This document shows, one piece after another, positions 44,842 to 57,700 of a stretch of DNA of 64,000 bases. Position 1 is the stretch's first letter. The number at the start of each line of letters is the position of its first letter. Origin of the DNA: Owenia fusiformis (lineage: Eukaryota; Annelida; Polychaeta; Sabellida; Oweniidae); NCBI GenBank assembly GCA_903813345.2, contig CAIIXF020000011.1, positions 21,623,754-21,687,753 on the forward strand, read 5' to 3'. Both the position numbers and the translations under genes were made by a program. The notes under the pieces were generated by a model. It had not been told where the DNA came from and did no database searches. It saw only the letters and a program-made list of their open reading frames with translations.

Positions 44842-47800
44842 TCAAGTTATATTTGAAGTATTGTGCGTCCAGTGTTTATGTAGCATGCTTATTAGTATGT
44901 TTGAATAAGCGGCAATGACATCTCCTTCGACATGATATCCTCGTTCCAGACCTTTTCCATCATCTTCTGTTGTTACGTTTTCAAATGGATCAACCTATGA
45001 AAAATATCTTTAATATACTAAGGCAAGTTATCGTAAAATTCTGACGTGTGTGTAAAAAATATTTTGGGAAAATAAATCCATAATTCAATGTGTTCGTCCC
45101 AGTGTAAGACTGAGAAAATTAAATTTTCACTTCTTCTAAATGTCCCATATTGTGCAAGAATGAGTAAAAAAGGAGGTAAAGAAGGACCGAGACAGAAACT
45201 GATGTGAAAGAAGAATCCATTTCTATAAAGGAACTACAAACAATGACGAATAAGGATACATATAACATACTAATAAAAAGCCACACTGAAGAACCAATAA
45301 AACAACAACGAATATGGGAAAAGGCGATAGACAACACAAATATAAACTGGAAAAGCAACTACTGTAGAATATACATAACAACAAAGGAAACAAAACTGAG
45401 ATATTTCCAATATAGAATATTACTTCGAACGATATTTTTCAACAAAATGCTACACAATATGAAAATCAAAACAAGCCCAAAATGTGAATTGTGTAAAGAA
45501 GACAAACAGGATACCATCGAACATGGTCTATACGAATGTATAGCTGTCAAACCATTCATAGAGATGGTCACCCAACTGTGTCAAATACAAAACCTGACAA
45601 GAGCAAAATACTTCCTAGGAGAGAACACCAGTTTGGGAGAAAACCTGACGCTACTCTTGGTTAAACACTACATCTATCTCAACAAATTAGACAATAAACC
45701 ACCAAATATGACAGGCCTCAAGAAATATGTTGAAGCCCAGGAAATCATAAGCAGAAGCAATGCAGAGAAGAGTAACAAGTTAGAAGCCCATGACAAAGCA
45801 TGGAAAACTGCTCAAAAGATATTCAAGCAGTAAATAAAAACATTGTAGATCCCTTTACAACATATAGTAAACAGCATCAAAATAGGATAGGAAAGCACAC
45901 CCCTTGCATTGGTTTTACATACACTTTATTCTTACTCATTCTTTTATCAATCAACAATCAACAACAATTGCAATTTTATTCAACATTCATTTAGTCAACA
46001 TACATTTACAACATAACTATAAGTGTATTTTTTTTTGTCTACGTAAATTTTATTTATATTATAAATTGCATTACATTTACATGTACATATTAATATTTAC
46101 ATTTACATGTACATAAATAAGAATGAAGGAATAAAAAAAAAAAAAAAAAGAATGAGTAAAAACTATCATATTCGGCTAGGAAGTAAATTACATTTATACC
46201 AGATTTTCATTTTTTCTATACCTTTGTGATATGATGGTAATGTAAGGCACAGCTTCCATAAGTTGCATCTTTGTACCTGGCCATAATGATGGGGAATGTT
46301 TGTAGGATTTCAAATCCATAACGCTGAGCATTTGCAGTTAGTTCATCATTAGCAACAACATTAAGCATTACATCACCCTGAAAACATTACATCATCGATG
46401 TATAATTGATATAATGACTGAAAATAAAAAAGACTTTATATCATTCTTTGGGTGGTGCGTATATGTAAACAGAGGCTACGAATCAGATCTGGGTTGATAC
46501 AGTGCAAGTACAATTGATGTATATTCAACCAATGCGTCTTTGCAATGATCTGACCACAAAAATATTCATGATGGGGTTAGTGGTGAAGTTATTTAGATTT
46601 AATCGCTGCATTAGTTTCGACGGTTCGTTCAGTTTACCAGTTTAATATGATGAATACATTTACTTTTTGTGGGGACAAAATGTTAAAACCTTTTTTTGTA
46701 AAATTCATGCCAATGAATGATATGAGACTAAAAAGATATTGAATTTTTGGAAAAGCTCTCTAGATCTAGTAACTACATTTAGAAGCCCAATGGAGTGGGG
46801 TGCCTCAGTGGAAAGAAAATACTTACCGTGCATCTATTACTTCCCATTGTCTTCATGATTAATTTTATGCCAGTCAGTTTCAATTGCTTCAACGTGGACA
46901 TCAGTTGAGGGAAATCACTATTTGGTATGCTTTTAAAACGTCCCACCAACAACACAGTACTGCTATCATTTTTGACTGGACAGGAGCTAGATCAATAAGT
47001 ATATAGAATATTTTATTTTTGTTTACATCAACAAGCCAAAAACAAAATGATACAGAATATTTTTAAGTCACCACCACAAGAGTTTGCATATTTTTATAGT
47101 CTCCAACTTTTGTGTGGAGTGTGTTTGGCCTACGGCGTTTGGCGTTCAGAGTATGTAACAGACGGTAGTGACAAGCGTCAATGCCTTGTCTCCTCATACT
47201 GCTGATTGATTCATGCTACACGTTTTAATTGGCCAAAGAACAATTAGTTTTACTTTTTCACAAGTGAACGGAGAGCGATACTAATAGGAGGTGGATCATC
47301 TTCCAACTGTGGATAATATATGAAGCTCATCCTCGTCCGTCCTCTGTTAATATCATTGTATGCAAGTGCGTCATGTGATTTTGATGTTCCAGAAAGGCTG
47401 CCATTGACCGATTCGATCAGGAAGTACATGATGCCGCGAAGAGTAGAATCACCAAGGAAAAGAAGCTATAAATGATAAAACACAAGTAATACATTAACGG
47501 GACGTTCATTGTTGAAAGTTAAGTAATCCTGATCGGAAGACTTTTCATTTTGGCACAAAAGGCCCTTTCTTCAAAGTAAACGAAATACGACAGAAATTAA
47601 AACGATAATGTTGGATATTCTACGTACATCGCGGCGGTGAAATGGTAAACTTCAAAACATGAATTGATGACTATCATTGCTAAATATGGAAATCATATAT
47701 TTGATAATAGCTACCATATCATCATGAGAGAAATGGTCTGGGGTGAGTAACTTTTAAGGAGATGATGCACGTTTGTGAAGAACTGGCAATTTCACATTTT

Positions 47801-50183
47801 AGTATTCTAATATTGATGGATGATTTCTTTGAATAATAAAGAGAATACAAAATTGGGCAGTACTTGTTTTCCGTCAAATACACGCTGTATTTGTTCATTG
47901 GAAGGCGTTTGGTGGATACAGTTGTCAGGCTGCCATTTTGCCTGTTGCCAGTAGCAACTGTCAGCATCTGAACAGTTTTTACATGGTACCAACCAATTTC
48001 CTAGAAAGGCAAACAAAAGACTGACAAAACCCAAAAAATCTGTCGTTAGTGATAAACGCCATGCAGCAGGCTTTGAGTAATTATTTTTGAAATACCTGAT
48101 TTTAAAAAGTCCATCTGGTATAATTTAAGATAAATCCAATGTCATCTTTTGCAACCTTTCTAATGGCCTTGAGGAAACATTTATTTAACCTAATTAAAAC
48201 AAAGACGACAATAAAAGCAAGTTAGTAAACCAATTTGCCAGAAGGGCAATAAAACAGCAAGAGGAATGTGCGTTTATCTGACAGAATTAGACGATGTACA
48301 TATCTTGTGTTTCAATCGTGATAAAATAATACCTTTCCTCCAATATTTCATGGGCGTAGAAAGGGACAAGGCAGGCGAAGCACATCGCCAAACTTTTAGA
48401 GAAAAATAATTACTAGTATTCAAACGCGTTTTTCGATTTTAAATTTGCCTCACCAGTTAATGGATCCTGATTCCTAACTACGCCTTTGTGTGTATTTTAT
48501 AAGTACAGTGAAACTAGTGTAAAGTGGAACACCGCTAGAAGTGAAACACCTCCAAAGTGGAACAGTTTTAAGAGTCCCGACACCAACTGACTTAATGTTG
48601 AAGAAACCTCTATAAGTGGAACACCTCCAAAGTGGAACACTTTTTTAGACTACCAAAGGTGTTCTCCTTAGACAGGTCTTTCTGTATTTTACCAGGTTCA
48701 TTGCCAGACAGACACTCTGGCAATCTGGCATTCCGTTTATTCATCATACTCCAAGAGTCATACTTTGTCGTTTGCAAGCCACAGGGCTCTTCTGAGAAGA
48801 TCCGTCTATCGCATTCCTGTTTCATTAGACACACTTTGTGTTTACTGTCCGTATGAAACGACCCACGAAGGCCCCTTGGTCGACGACGGAATGTCAGTAC
48901 GTATCGATGCAGTTGGGAGTAGTTTATGGATGACGAGCTCAAGTCTACAACGTTTATTTGAACCTCGAGTGGCAGAGACAGTCCTATGGAAAAACTTCGC
49001 CTTCATGAAAAATACAGAATAAAAATCAATGAGAAAAATAGTTCTTGGTCAAATCGATCCGTATTTGTAAGTAACACATTCTGATAAAAATACATTGGCA
49101 AAGATGGCTCTATGTTATAGTCATAAGACAATGATTTGATGAGTGTATAATTGAGAATACAAACCTTTTTCATATCAATTATGATGAAATCTTCATGTTT
49201 TTTTTTATATAGATAATGGATCAATGCGGGAAACAGTGGTGTACTTATATTCTTTAAGATTGAGATTAATCACGTTTTCCGTCAACACATGTTCAAATGC
49301 AAAATCAAGGCTTTTGGAATTCATAATAAAAAGCAATGCTGATCAATTCAGTATACCTTGTTTTTCCCTTTTCAACATCTTGAATACTGGAATTATCTTT
49401 TTGACGGAGAAGAATCAAACCCTCCGCCTCGCAGTACTCAGTTTCTGACGTGATAGAAATCACTAATACATCATAATCAACCTCTATATCATATTCAAAC
49501 GTTTTCTTATGGAAGTTAATGTTCAGAGGTGGTGTCGTATATATACCTCTAAGGTAAGGGAACGCCTCTTTTCTATCAAAACTGCAGGTACGTTCGGGTT
49601 TTGTAACATTTGTACTGGTGGTGATGTTGCTAACATTTCTGGCTCTGTCTAAAAGGAAGAGTGTCGTCGTTGAAGTAAGACAATGTATATGTACTCGTAT
49701 GTTTTTATAATGATAAAACATGAGATCTCTCCTAAAAGTACAGACATGGCTATTTATTATGGACTCCCAAATTGCTCAAACCTCCTATCTTCATTGACAA
49801 TCTTGATTACTAGTATTGAAAACATAATCCTTTGTGGCATGTATGGTCAAGTTTGAAAAATCAAGCTTGTTCCATTTTAAGATTTTTTTTTTACTTTGAG
49901 ATGGTACATTCTTTTAAAAGTAAACGAATCATTTATAATCATAGTAAAATAATATCTAGACTAAGGGAAGAAACCTCTTGAAAAATTGCAATACACTACC
50001 TGCCACTTTAAGTTTTGAATCGATGTCATGCGAGTTATTTAGTATTGGTTTTAATCCTTTTAATGCGCTTGTTAGATCTCGCAGGAACAATGATGAGTGT
50101 AGCATCAATGTCATCAAAACGACAACGATGATGATAATTAACTTAGCTAGTCGCCTTCTTTTAAGCCATATAAATTGCAACAT
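44842..50183 (-). CDS. CPED1-like PC-esterase-domain protein, type II membrane or secreted
   Basis: Exons in order: 50000-50183, 49357-49648, 48693-48983, 47864-48000, 47254-47465, 46827-46986, 46222-46377, 44842-44994; about 520 residues. The start MLQFIWLKRRRL precedes a hydrophobic anchor (about residues 14-30), so a Golgi or secretory type II protein is likely. The second exon is rich in beta-forming residues and N-glycosylation sites. The esterase half has CKNCSDADSCYWQQAKWQPD, then LLFLGDSTLRGIMYFLIESV with the catalytic-type GDS, and KLIMKTMG-like and YGFEILQTFPIIMARYKDA blocks. Near the end is ERGYHVEGDV, close in pattern to CPED1. The protein is about half the length of human CPED1 and nearer NXPE length. 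All junctions agree in phase except exon 2 to exon 3 (2 nt followed by 2 nt). A short open stretch at 49200-49345 on the coding strand may be a missing exon. Substrate unknown. Confidence 0.7.
45171..46147 (+). mobile_element. 5'-truncated LINE with poly(A) tail and 15-bp target-site duplication
   Basis: The insert runs from 45171 to the poly(A) tract (about 46132-46149) and is flanked by AAGAATGAGTAAAAA at 45156-45170 and 46148-46162. That is target-primed reverse transcription with 5' truncation. It keeps the 3' end of the reverse transcriptase gene, followed by about 300 bp of 3' UTR. It lies in the last intron of the CPED1-like gene, antisense to it. Confidence 0.92.
45204..45833 (+). pseudogene. 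C-terminal fragment of a non-LTR retrotransposon reverse transcriptase
   Basis: The 209-residue open frame lacks the reverse transcriptase core. It keeps the C-terminal zinc-finger-like region of LINE ORF2: LRYFQYRILLRTIFFNKML, then CELCKEDKQDTIEHGLYEC (C-x2-C ... H-x4-C). No stop or frameshift interrupts it, which fits a young insertion. The upstream catalytic domain was lost by 5' truncation, so it cannot work by itself. In-frame codons extend upstream to a stop at 45177, close to the insertion junction at 45171. Confidence 0.85.
47066..47195. repeat. Dispersed GTCACCACC repeat copy
   Basis: AAGTCACCACCACAAGAGTT, then ATAGTCTCCAACTTTTGTGTGG, GGCGTTTGGCGTTCAGAGTA and TAACAGACGGTAGTGACAAG. 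It lies in an intron of the CPED1-like gene. Confidence 0.6.
48505..48665. repeat. GTGGAACACCT dispersed repeat copy
   Basis: GTGAAACTAGTGTAAAGTGG, AACACCTCCAAAGTGGAACA (twice) and CTTAATGTTGAAGAAACCTC match the 22335 copy. It ends about 30 bp from the donor of exon 3 of the CPED1-like gene. Confidence 0.7.
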
Positions 50184-51751
50184 GCTTTTTGTTTTGTGAA
50201 AAAGATTCGTTTTCCCTTCATAAAATCATGTATGTTATGAGAGGCCTCGCCAGCATTTTAGAGAAAACATTCGATTTCAACAGTGCATCATTATGCTCCA
50301 TAAAAGTATCCTTTTTGGCTTAAGTTTTCCCTCGCATATTTCAATTCCTTGCCTATTTTGGAATCCTATAACCACTTTAAATAGAATTGTTTCAATTTGT
50401 CGTTTAGTTGATTCAGTGTGCAAGTGGAGTTTTAAATCGATTCCGTTCTTGTTTGTCTGTCAGAAAGTTGATAATTGAAATTAAATATTGTAGGTAACCA
50501 CGATGCTTTAATTAAATGCAGCGATGCTTTATATTCTGCATCATGCACGGCGTCTCAGATTTAAACTTTCTTGAGGTATACTCTTTTAATAGTAAATGAA
50601 GCTTTGTATTGAATAATATCCAGCCTTGATGAAGAAACCTCACTAACAATATATCAACAATTGGTTTGCCAAGAGCTATTCTCTGATGTTTTAACTTGGC
50701 GGAATATAAATCAAAAAATGTTTTATCGAATGTTGTGACTGAGTACAGTCAGAGACACATAAAACACTTTTATATGTCTGGTACAGTCTAGTAGTTGTAA
50801 AAGCCAACTCACTCGAATCATGTGACAGTGGACACATATGGAAGTGGGAAAGCAGAGAGTGGGAGGGGGTGACGTCAAAATAGTCCAGAATTTCTCGATA
50901 TAGCATGTTTATCACTGAAACTGCAAGATGCTTGTACTTGTTATTAATTTTGAAGCAGAAGCATACCGGGGGAAGCATAATGTTCAGTTGAGATTGCTGA
51001 ACTTATACAATAGTATCAACGTATACAGCAGTTGCAATTTGATAAACTGCATCATCTAAATAATGCAGCTGTTCGAACGAAATCCAATAGGACACATTTA
51101 ACAAAATCAGTATATATTTTTGATTTTATTGCATAAAACTCCTTTATACTTTTTATTTTACATTTTATCTATCAAATAAACTGTATAATATTCTATAGGA
51201 AATAAAATAAATAAAATCTCAAATATCCCTCATATCACAAACAAATGCACGTTATCACATACATTGGACGGAAACATAGCTAATGGTTACATCATAAAAT
51301 AAAACAATTTCAATACTCTTATAATTAGATAAATAAAAATTATAAGCATAAAATTGCTTTCATAATTATTTCATATTTGATACTAATATGTGTAATTATA
51401 CATTTAAATACTGATTCAATATTTTTGATGATTTTCTGTAGGTTTCTTACATTAGTCCCCATTATTTGTTTAAATCAAACAAAAATAATTTGATGGATAC
51501 AGACTTTCGCTCTAGAAGGTAATTGGAAAAAGCCTTTCTTCTGAATATCCAAATTATAGAAAGCATTTACTTGTGACAGCCGGCATGGTATTTCAAATCG
51601 AATTAGAAGATGAGTAACTGTAATGAGAGGCATTTCAAGACAAACATCACATTCTGCTCAGGTGCATTTCCAGAAAAGAATGTTTGCTTATCATGAGTAT
51701 TGCATCACTTGATTATGAGGCTTTACAATTTCTAGAAATCTGCATTAAGAC
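50184..51751. other. Spacer between the CPED1-like gene and UBXN11
   Basis: It holds the promoter side of the CPED1-like gene and the UBXN11 3' UTR. Several minus-strand AATAAA signals lie around 51125-51190. The stretch 51100-51450 is very AT-rich. I see no gene. Confidence 0.5.
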
Positions 51752-54700
51752 CTATCTGTTGATTGGCTTCAAATGTAATGCTGCATTAGGTGTAAGACCA
51801 CAATCTAACAAAGTAGCTGAATTGTCAGAGAAAACTTTCCGTGGATATGGTGACAAAATGTCGAACGACGGAGCCTCCAAGGGCCTGAAAATATAAAAAG
51901 GTCATGATTTATATTTAAAATGCATAAAATTTCATTGGATTCTCAGGCTTATATGTAATATCCATGAGAAAATTTTAGTCAACTGAATGCACATTTTAAA
52001 AAGCTGTCAATAAGGGCAATCAATATTGAGTTCCAATATCTAATAGATTATTTCATTGCATCAAAATATTGTATGATATGCTGGCTGATCCAATCATTAT
52101 TTCACAGATCATATCTACTCTACATGCATATTATGTATATAAAAGTTAAAACATGCATAAGCGTAGCTAGGGGGGGGGGGGGGGGGGGGGTGCGATGGGT
52201 GATGGCACCCCCATACCAATAAAAATAGAACCACTAGATAGAAGAAAAGAGCTTTAAAATGCTTTTTATTTGAAGTTTCTAGCTCAATTTTTAAGGAAAT
52301 TGCATCAATTTTTGTACATTTCAAAACTCGCTTATGCCCCCTGAATGAAAACCCCAAACTTTTTGACTGAAAGCTGGCTACACCCCTGACATTTGTAAAA
52401 AATATTCCTATTTCAATAAGTATTGGATCAACTGTATTCATGTACTAAAACCAAAGTTTGCACTATTTGCAATTATATGTGATTTGTTGTGATAAACTGA
52501 ATCTTTTATTATCATACCTGCATGAGTAACATTGAGGTTTGACATAAATGTTATTTTTGCATGATGGTAATACATTTACATTGATAACATTTAGTATTGA
52601 TTAATATTCTAAACAGTATGGATGATAGAAAGAACATGCATAAACATATTAGCCTACCATATCCACACAGAGTTTTGACATGGAAAAACATTACATCTAG
52701 TGGCACCTGAAATTCTTGATAAGATGCATGTTTATTTTCTTGAGGTTATTTGAGGTAAAACCTTAATTATCACACTAAGCATGTTTTCAATTCAATTCAA
52801 TATTCCTTTCTGACTGCACATACCTCTGTTTACTAAGATATTCTCGAACCATCCCTATAGTATCTGTCCCCCTCATCTTTAGGACATACGTCCTATCCCC
52901 TGTCTCAGACTTTATTCTCAGGGTTGTCAAACCTCTGGGGGTAGGGGGCCGTTTACGTTTCTCTATGTCTAGCCTATAATATAAGCATAAATTGTTGTCA
53001 TGACAACTTCTCTTTCATGTGGATTATAACATATGTTAGGAATATAATGGACTGTCATGTTATCAGTATAGAGTCAAGTTTGCATCGAAAGAGTAATTGT
53101 TTGTTTGTATGAGCAATAGGCGATGGTGGGCCATCGCATCAAATGCTTTGGAAAAGCCTCATACCAACATGTCTGTTTGTTTATTGTTTTGTATATTATC
53201 ATGGGTGGCATTTTTTCTATTTTTATCTGTTTATTGAGATTTTTGGGATTTTGTTGTACAATTTTAGTTCGGGCTTAGTGCTTAAGTGTTGAAGTCTACA
53301 TTGAAAAAGAGCCAATAAGACTTTATTGTGTTGCCTGGACAACAATGTGTTGACTGGACAACAATGTGCCATATTATCAGTGAATTACACATTGTTGGTA
53401 ACACTGGTAATATGTGGCATGTTTTCAATAATAAATTCTGTCTGTTTAATGAGATATACTCTACTAGTTGAAACTCTGGCACTGTACCTCTGTTTCATTT
53501 CTTTCACAACATCAGTATCAACCACTGTTATGTTGTTGGGGGTTGACTTTCCACCTTGAAATGTTTCACCAATCGAGTTCCGAATATCAATTATTTTTCC
53601 ATCTTTTATAACATTGGACGGAAGTTTATTCAAAAATTGGTCCATGGATAACTGTGGCCCTGCAAGTGAAAAACAAAACAGATTTAATTCAATTTTGGAT
53701 TTTCTCATGTTTACTCTGCATTCAAATTCACTGTTATGTTGTTGGGGATTGATTTTCCACCCTATTTTGTTTCACAAATCGAGTTCCAAATGTCAATTAT
53801 TTTTCCATCTTTTATAACATTTGGACGGAAGTTTATTCAAAAATTGGTCCATGGATAACTGTGACACCGCAAGTGAAAAACACAAAAGATTTAATTCAAT
53901 TCTATATTTTCTTATGTTTACTCTGCATTCAAATTTTTCCTGAAATTGTATCAAATACAACTCTACAACTCCATATTTAACTTATAATTAAATAATTAAT
54001 TAATTAATAATTAATTTTTTGAATTATAGATATTTGCTACAGAGTCTCCATAAAGTTTCTTTACAATTACAAAACAAAGTAAAGTGTAAAGAGACTCTAT
54101 AGACACCCTGTATTTCACAATGTATATTCACAACTGAGTTGTAGAAGAGAGACACACAAATAACATGCAATGTCATAGTGTACACCTCACCTGGTAAAGT
54201 AGATGTTACTTCTTCATATCTCCCAGACAGTAAGTCTTCATCAGTGACAGTTCCCTTCTCCAGATTTGATGGTACCAAGCGTGAGGGCTTAGAATCACCA
54301 CCTAACATTTGACCTTGACCTGCAAATATCTTCTCTCTGTGTTCCCTGTCTTTAAACTTCACATCTCTTAAGTCTTTCACCTAAGAAAACAAATTATAAA
54401 CTGTACATTGAGACATATTGTAAATTGTATAAACAGAGAGTGCTTACTATACTTAAACGCCTCAAAGAAGAACACATACCCCCTTCATCCTATTCAACCA
54501 AAACATATTTTTTCATATCAATCAATATTAATTTCACATAAACCTGATTGAATTGTCTCCAGTTGAAATAAAGCGTACTAAAGAGTCCCTATGAAAGGTT
54601 CCAATTTAATTTATATTTTAGCCAATAGTCTTGCTTCTCGATTGTGTACCCTCCTGTACTTCACTTTCAACAATTGTTGTATTGGAAAGTATACAGGGGG

Positions 54701-57700
54701 GGGGGGGGGTACAAAGTCTTGGGGCAAGACTAGTTAGCCAGTTTTGCAATTTGTATGTATTTTGCATAATCAGCTTGTTAAATTTTCCATTACTGTAACA
54801 AAAAATAGCTTTTGTTTTGAGGGACATCTGACAACCATTTCTTTTATAACTGAACTGTTGACCTATAGTATTTCTAAAGTTTGGATCACATATTTTAGAA
54901 AAAGCTCATTATAAGCCCTACTTACAGCTATAGGGACACCATCTGGGTATTTCTGTTGCAGCTCAGAGGGGAAGTATCCTTCCATGAGATCACGTAAGCA
55001 CTGTTGAGTTTCCTTGTTGGTGAATGGACGGAATGGACCAGCAAATAACATTATTCCATTTGCATAGAGTGTCAGTGAAATAGGATCAGGCATCTGCAAT
55101 GAACAAAGGATTCACAGAAATTTGAAAAAGTAAACAAATCAGCAAACATCTTCTCCATACATTGAATAGAGACCACCAATCAACTCATGCAGCCAAATCT
55201 ACTGACACTAATGTAAGGAACACAAAACAACTGAGTCTCCATTGACAAAAACGCATCACAGGATTGCAATACATGGAAGTGGTAATTCGGCAACATATTT
55301 TTTGGTCTAAAACTTATCAGCAATAAAATAACAAATCTTGAAGCTATCAATACCAAATTTTAAACATAAAATACACACTAACATATTTTTCTTAAAGTTT
55401 CTCTGGTGCAATTTGAACAACTACAACATATTAACGTTAATGGGAACTATAAAATTATGTACCTTTAACCTTGCACCATCCATAGTATGTTGTATCTTAG
55501 CTTCACCCTCTCCAGCTATTGTATTGAGATCTTTGATGTTTTCCAAAATGAGGTTGTAGTCCACTTTGAACCTGGGTGATCTTTGTGACTGGGAACTACC
55601 TGTAGGGAAGATATGAATTTATTTCTGTTGAAGATTGGATATGATATCCATCCCTCAAATATTTTTTGCATGTAGACTGACAGGCCCGTAGCCAGGGGGG
55701 GGGGGTTCGGGCGAACCCCCCCTGGCCAAAAATTCTTTCAAAATCATGCAGTTTTTGACCATTTTGAGCACTTCTCTAGTGATTTTAGCCTAATTTGGGC
55801 CAAAATTGTCAAATGTGAACCCCCCCTGGAAATTTTTGAAAATTGAACCCCCCCTTGGCAAATCCTGGCTACGGGCCTGACTGACCTTTAATTTATTGAA
55901 AATGAGATGCTTGTTAAGAGCACATCCTCATTTTAAACGCAATCAGTATGAATTCATTAATTATTTACAGACAATGGAATATGGGTTTTATCCCCTGAGC
56001 TTCGACATCATGAAAAGTGTGGTGTAGATAAACCTTAGAAATTTAATTGTCATTCTATATTACTGCCCCACAGTTTCATGATGTATGTGATAGAATTTAT
56101 GTAATCATTAACCTTACGTGAATTTATGCAGTTTTCATTTCAGTGTCTGTTTTTGTTTGGTGCATTTACATGTAGTATTAGATATGAAATACAGTGTTCT
56201 TTTGTCCACATACATACCTGATTTTTTCTTGGCATTTGCTTTTAAACCATCCACCAATAGGTCTCCAATTCTGGACTGTGATGTTTCTGAAATATGTTTG
56301 AGTGATTGAAAATGTGAAAACACAATTTTACCACAAAATATATCTTCACTTCTTTTAAATATGGAATAAAGTTTTGAAAAAATTAATGTTTATGTTTTAA
56401 AAATATACAAATTCCTGCAATTCTTTGAAGTGCCTTTTGTCTAAATCAACATGTGTTGCATTTGACAAATAGAAATATAACTTAGATAGGGTCTTGGTAC
56501 TGCATTTCCCCTTTTTATGCTGACAGTTGAAGTATTAAGGGTACAAAGTACTATATACCTGGTCTCCACATGGGTTCCTCATCATTCTCCCCAGGTAGTT
56601 CTTCCAAAAGGTGGCTCTCAGCATCATCATCATCATTATAAACATCTTTATTGGGGTCATCTTTTGCCCCCACCCAAACTAAACCATAGTCAGCAAGAAA
56701 TTGCTGGAAATAAGAAAATGAGATATACACGCTGTATAGTGAGACAAGTCAGCCATCCTAACTATTACAATTGAGCTAGAATGACATATCTATATATCAA
56801 AGTATCCCAAAAACCTGGAATAAACTAGAACTCTTCTTAAAAACATTTCCTAGCTTGATGTTTTTATTAAATTTTCTCCAAGTGGAAGTTAAACGACAAA
56901 TGCTATCTATATTTTTTAATATAAGTTAACGACTGACGGTGAAGGGAACCTAATCATTCCTCCAATTTATTTAAATGTTTTTTTTCTAAAATGGTTATAT
57001 CTCCAAATATCTATTGGCCTAAGTGATATTCATTTCATATATATCAATCGTACATTTACAATGTGCACATACCTCCATTTCATAGATCTGCTGCTCCAAT
57101 AAAAGTATTTTCTTCTCCAATTCAACACCATTGGAATGTCTTTCTGCATTTTCTGAAAATTTCATAATAGAATGATCAAATATTGGTACTCGTAGAAAGA
57201 ATCAAAATCACAATAATTGAGAAGATATGACAATTTTGTATACCCTGGAAAGTAATTAAATTGTCATTTTGTTGATTTCAATAGTATTCATATATGTCAT
57301 GTGTCATTTATTATTTCTCTGATATAAATTAACAAAGCATAACATAACATAAAAGATAGAAACCTCAAAATCCCCCAAATCTATAAATCTAGTGTACAGT
57401 ACTCACTTAAATGTCCTGCTCCAAATGGAAGCATTGCAAATGAAATAAGTAAATATGAGTGATTAATCTAATTCAAATAGTTCAAAAAATAGTAAAAAGG
57501 AATTCATATGACAATTCATGTAAGTCTCTATTTATATGTACATACATAGCATGGACAGATTATTTAGACCTGAGTTTTCTTCAGCAAATGTGCAAAGCCT
57601 ATTTAAGCTTATAGTCTTTGTCAAACGATACACTAACAAAATGGACATACATTTAATGAATAAATAGTATTAAGAAAGCACAATTTTGCAAATTGTATAC

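Noticed and set aside
48610-48942. Stand-alone 110-codon minus-strand gene
   Set aside because: It is part of exon 3 of the CPED1-like gene, running past its donor at 48692.
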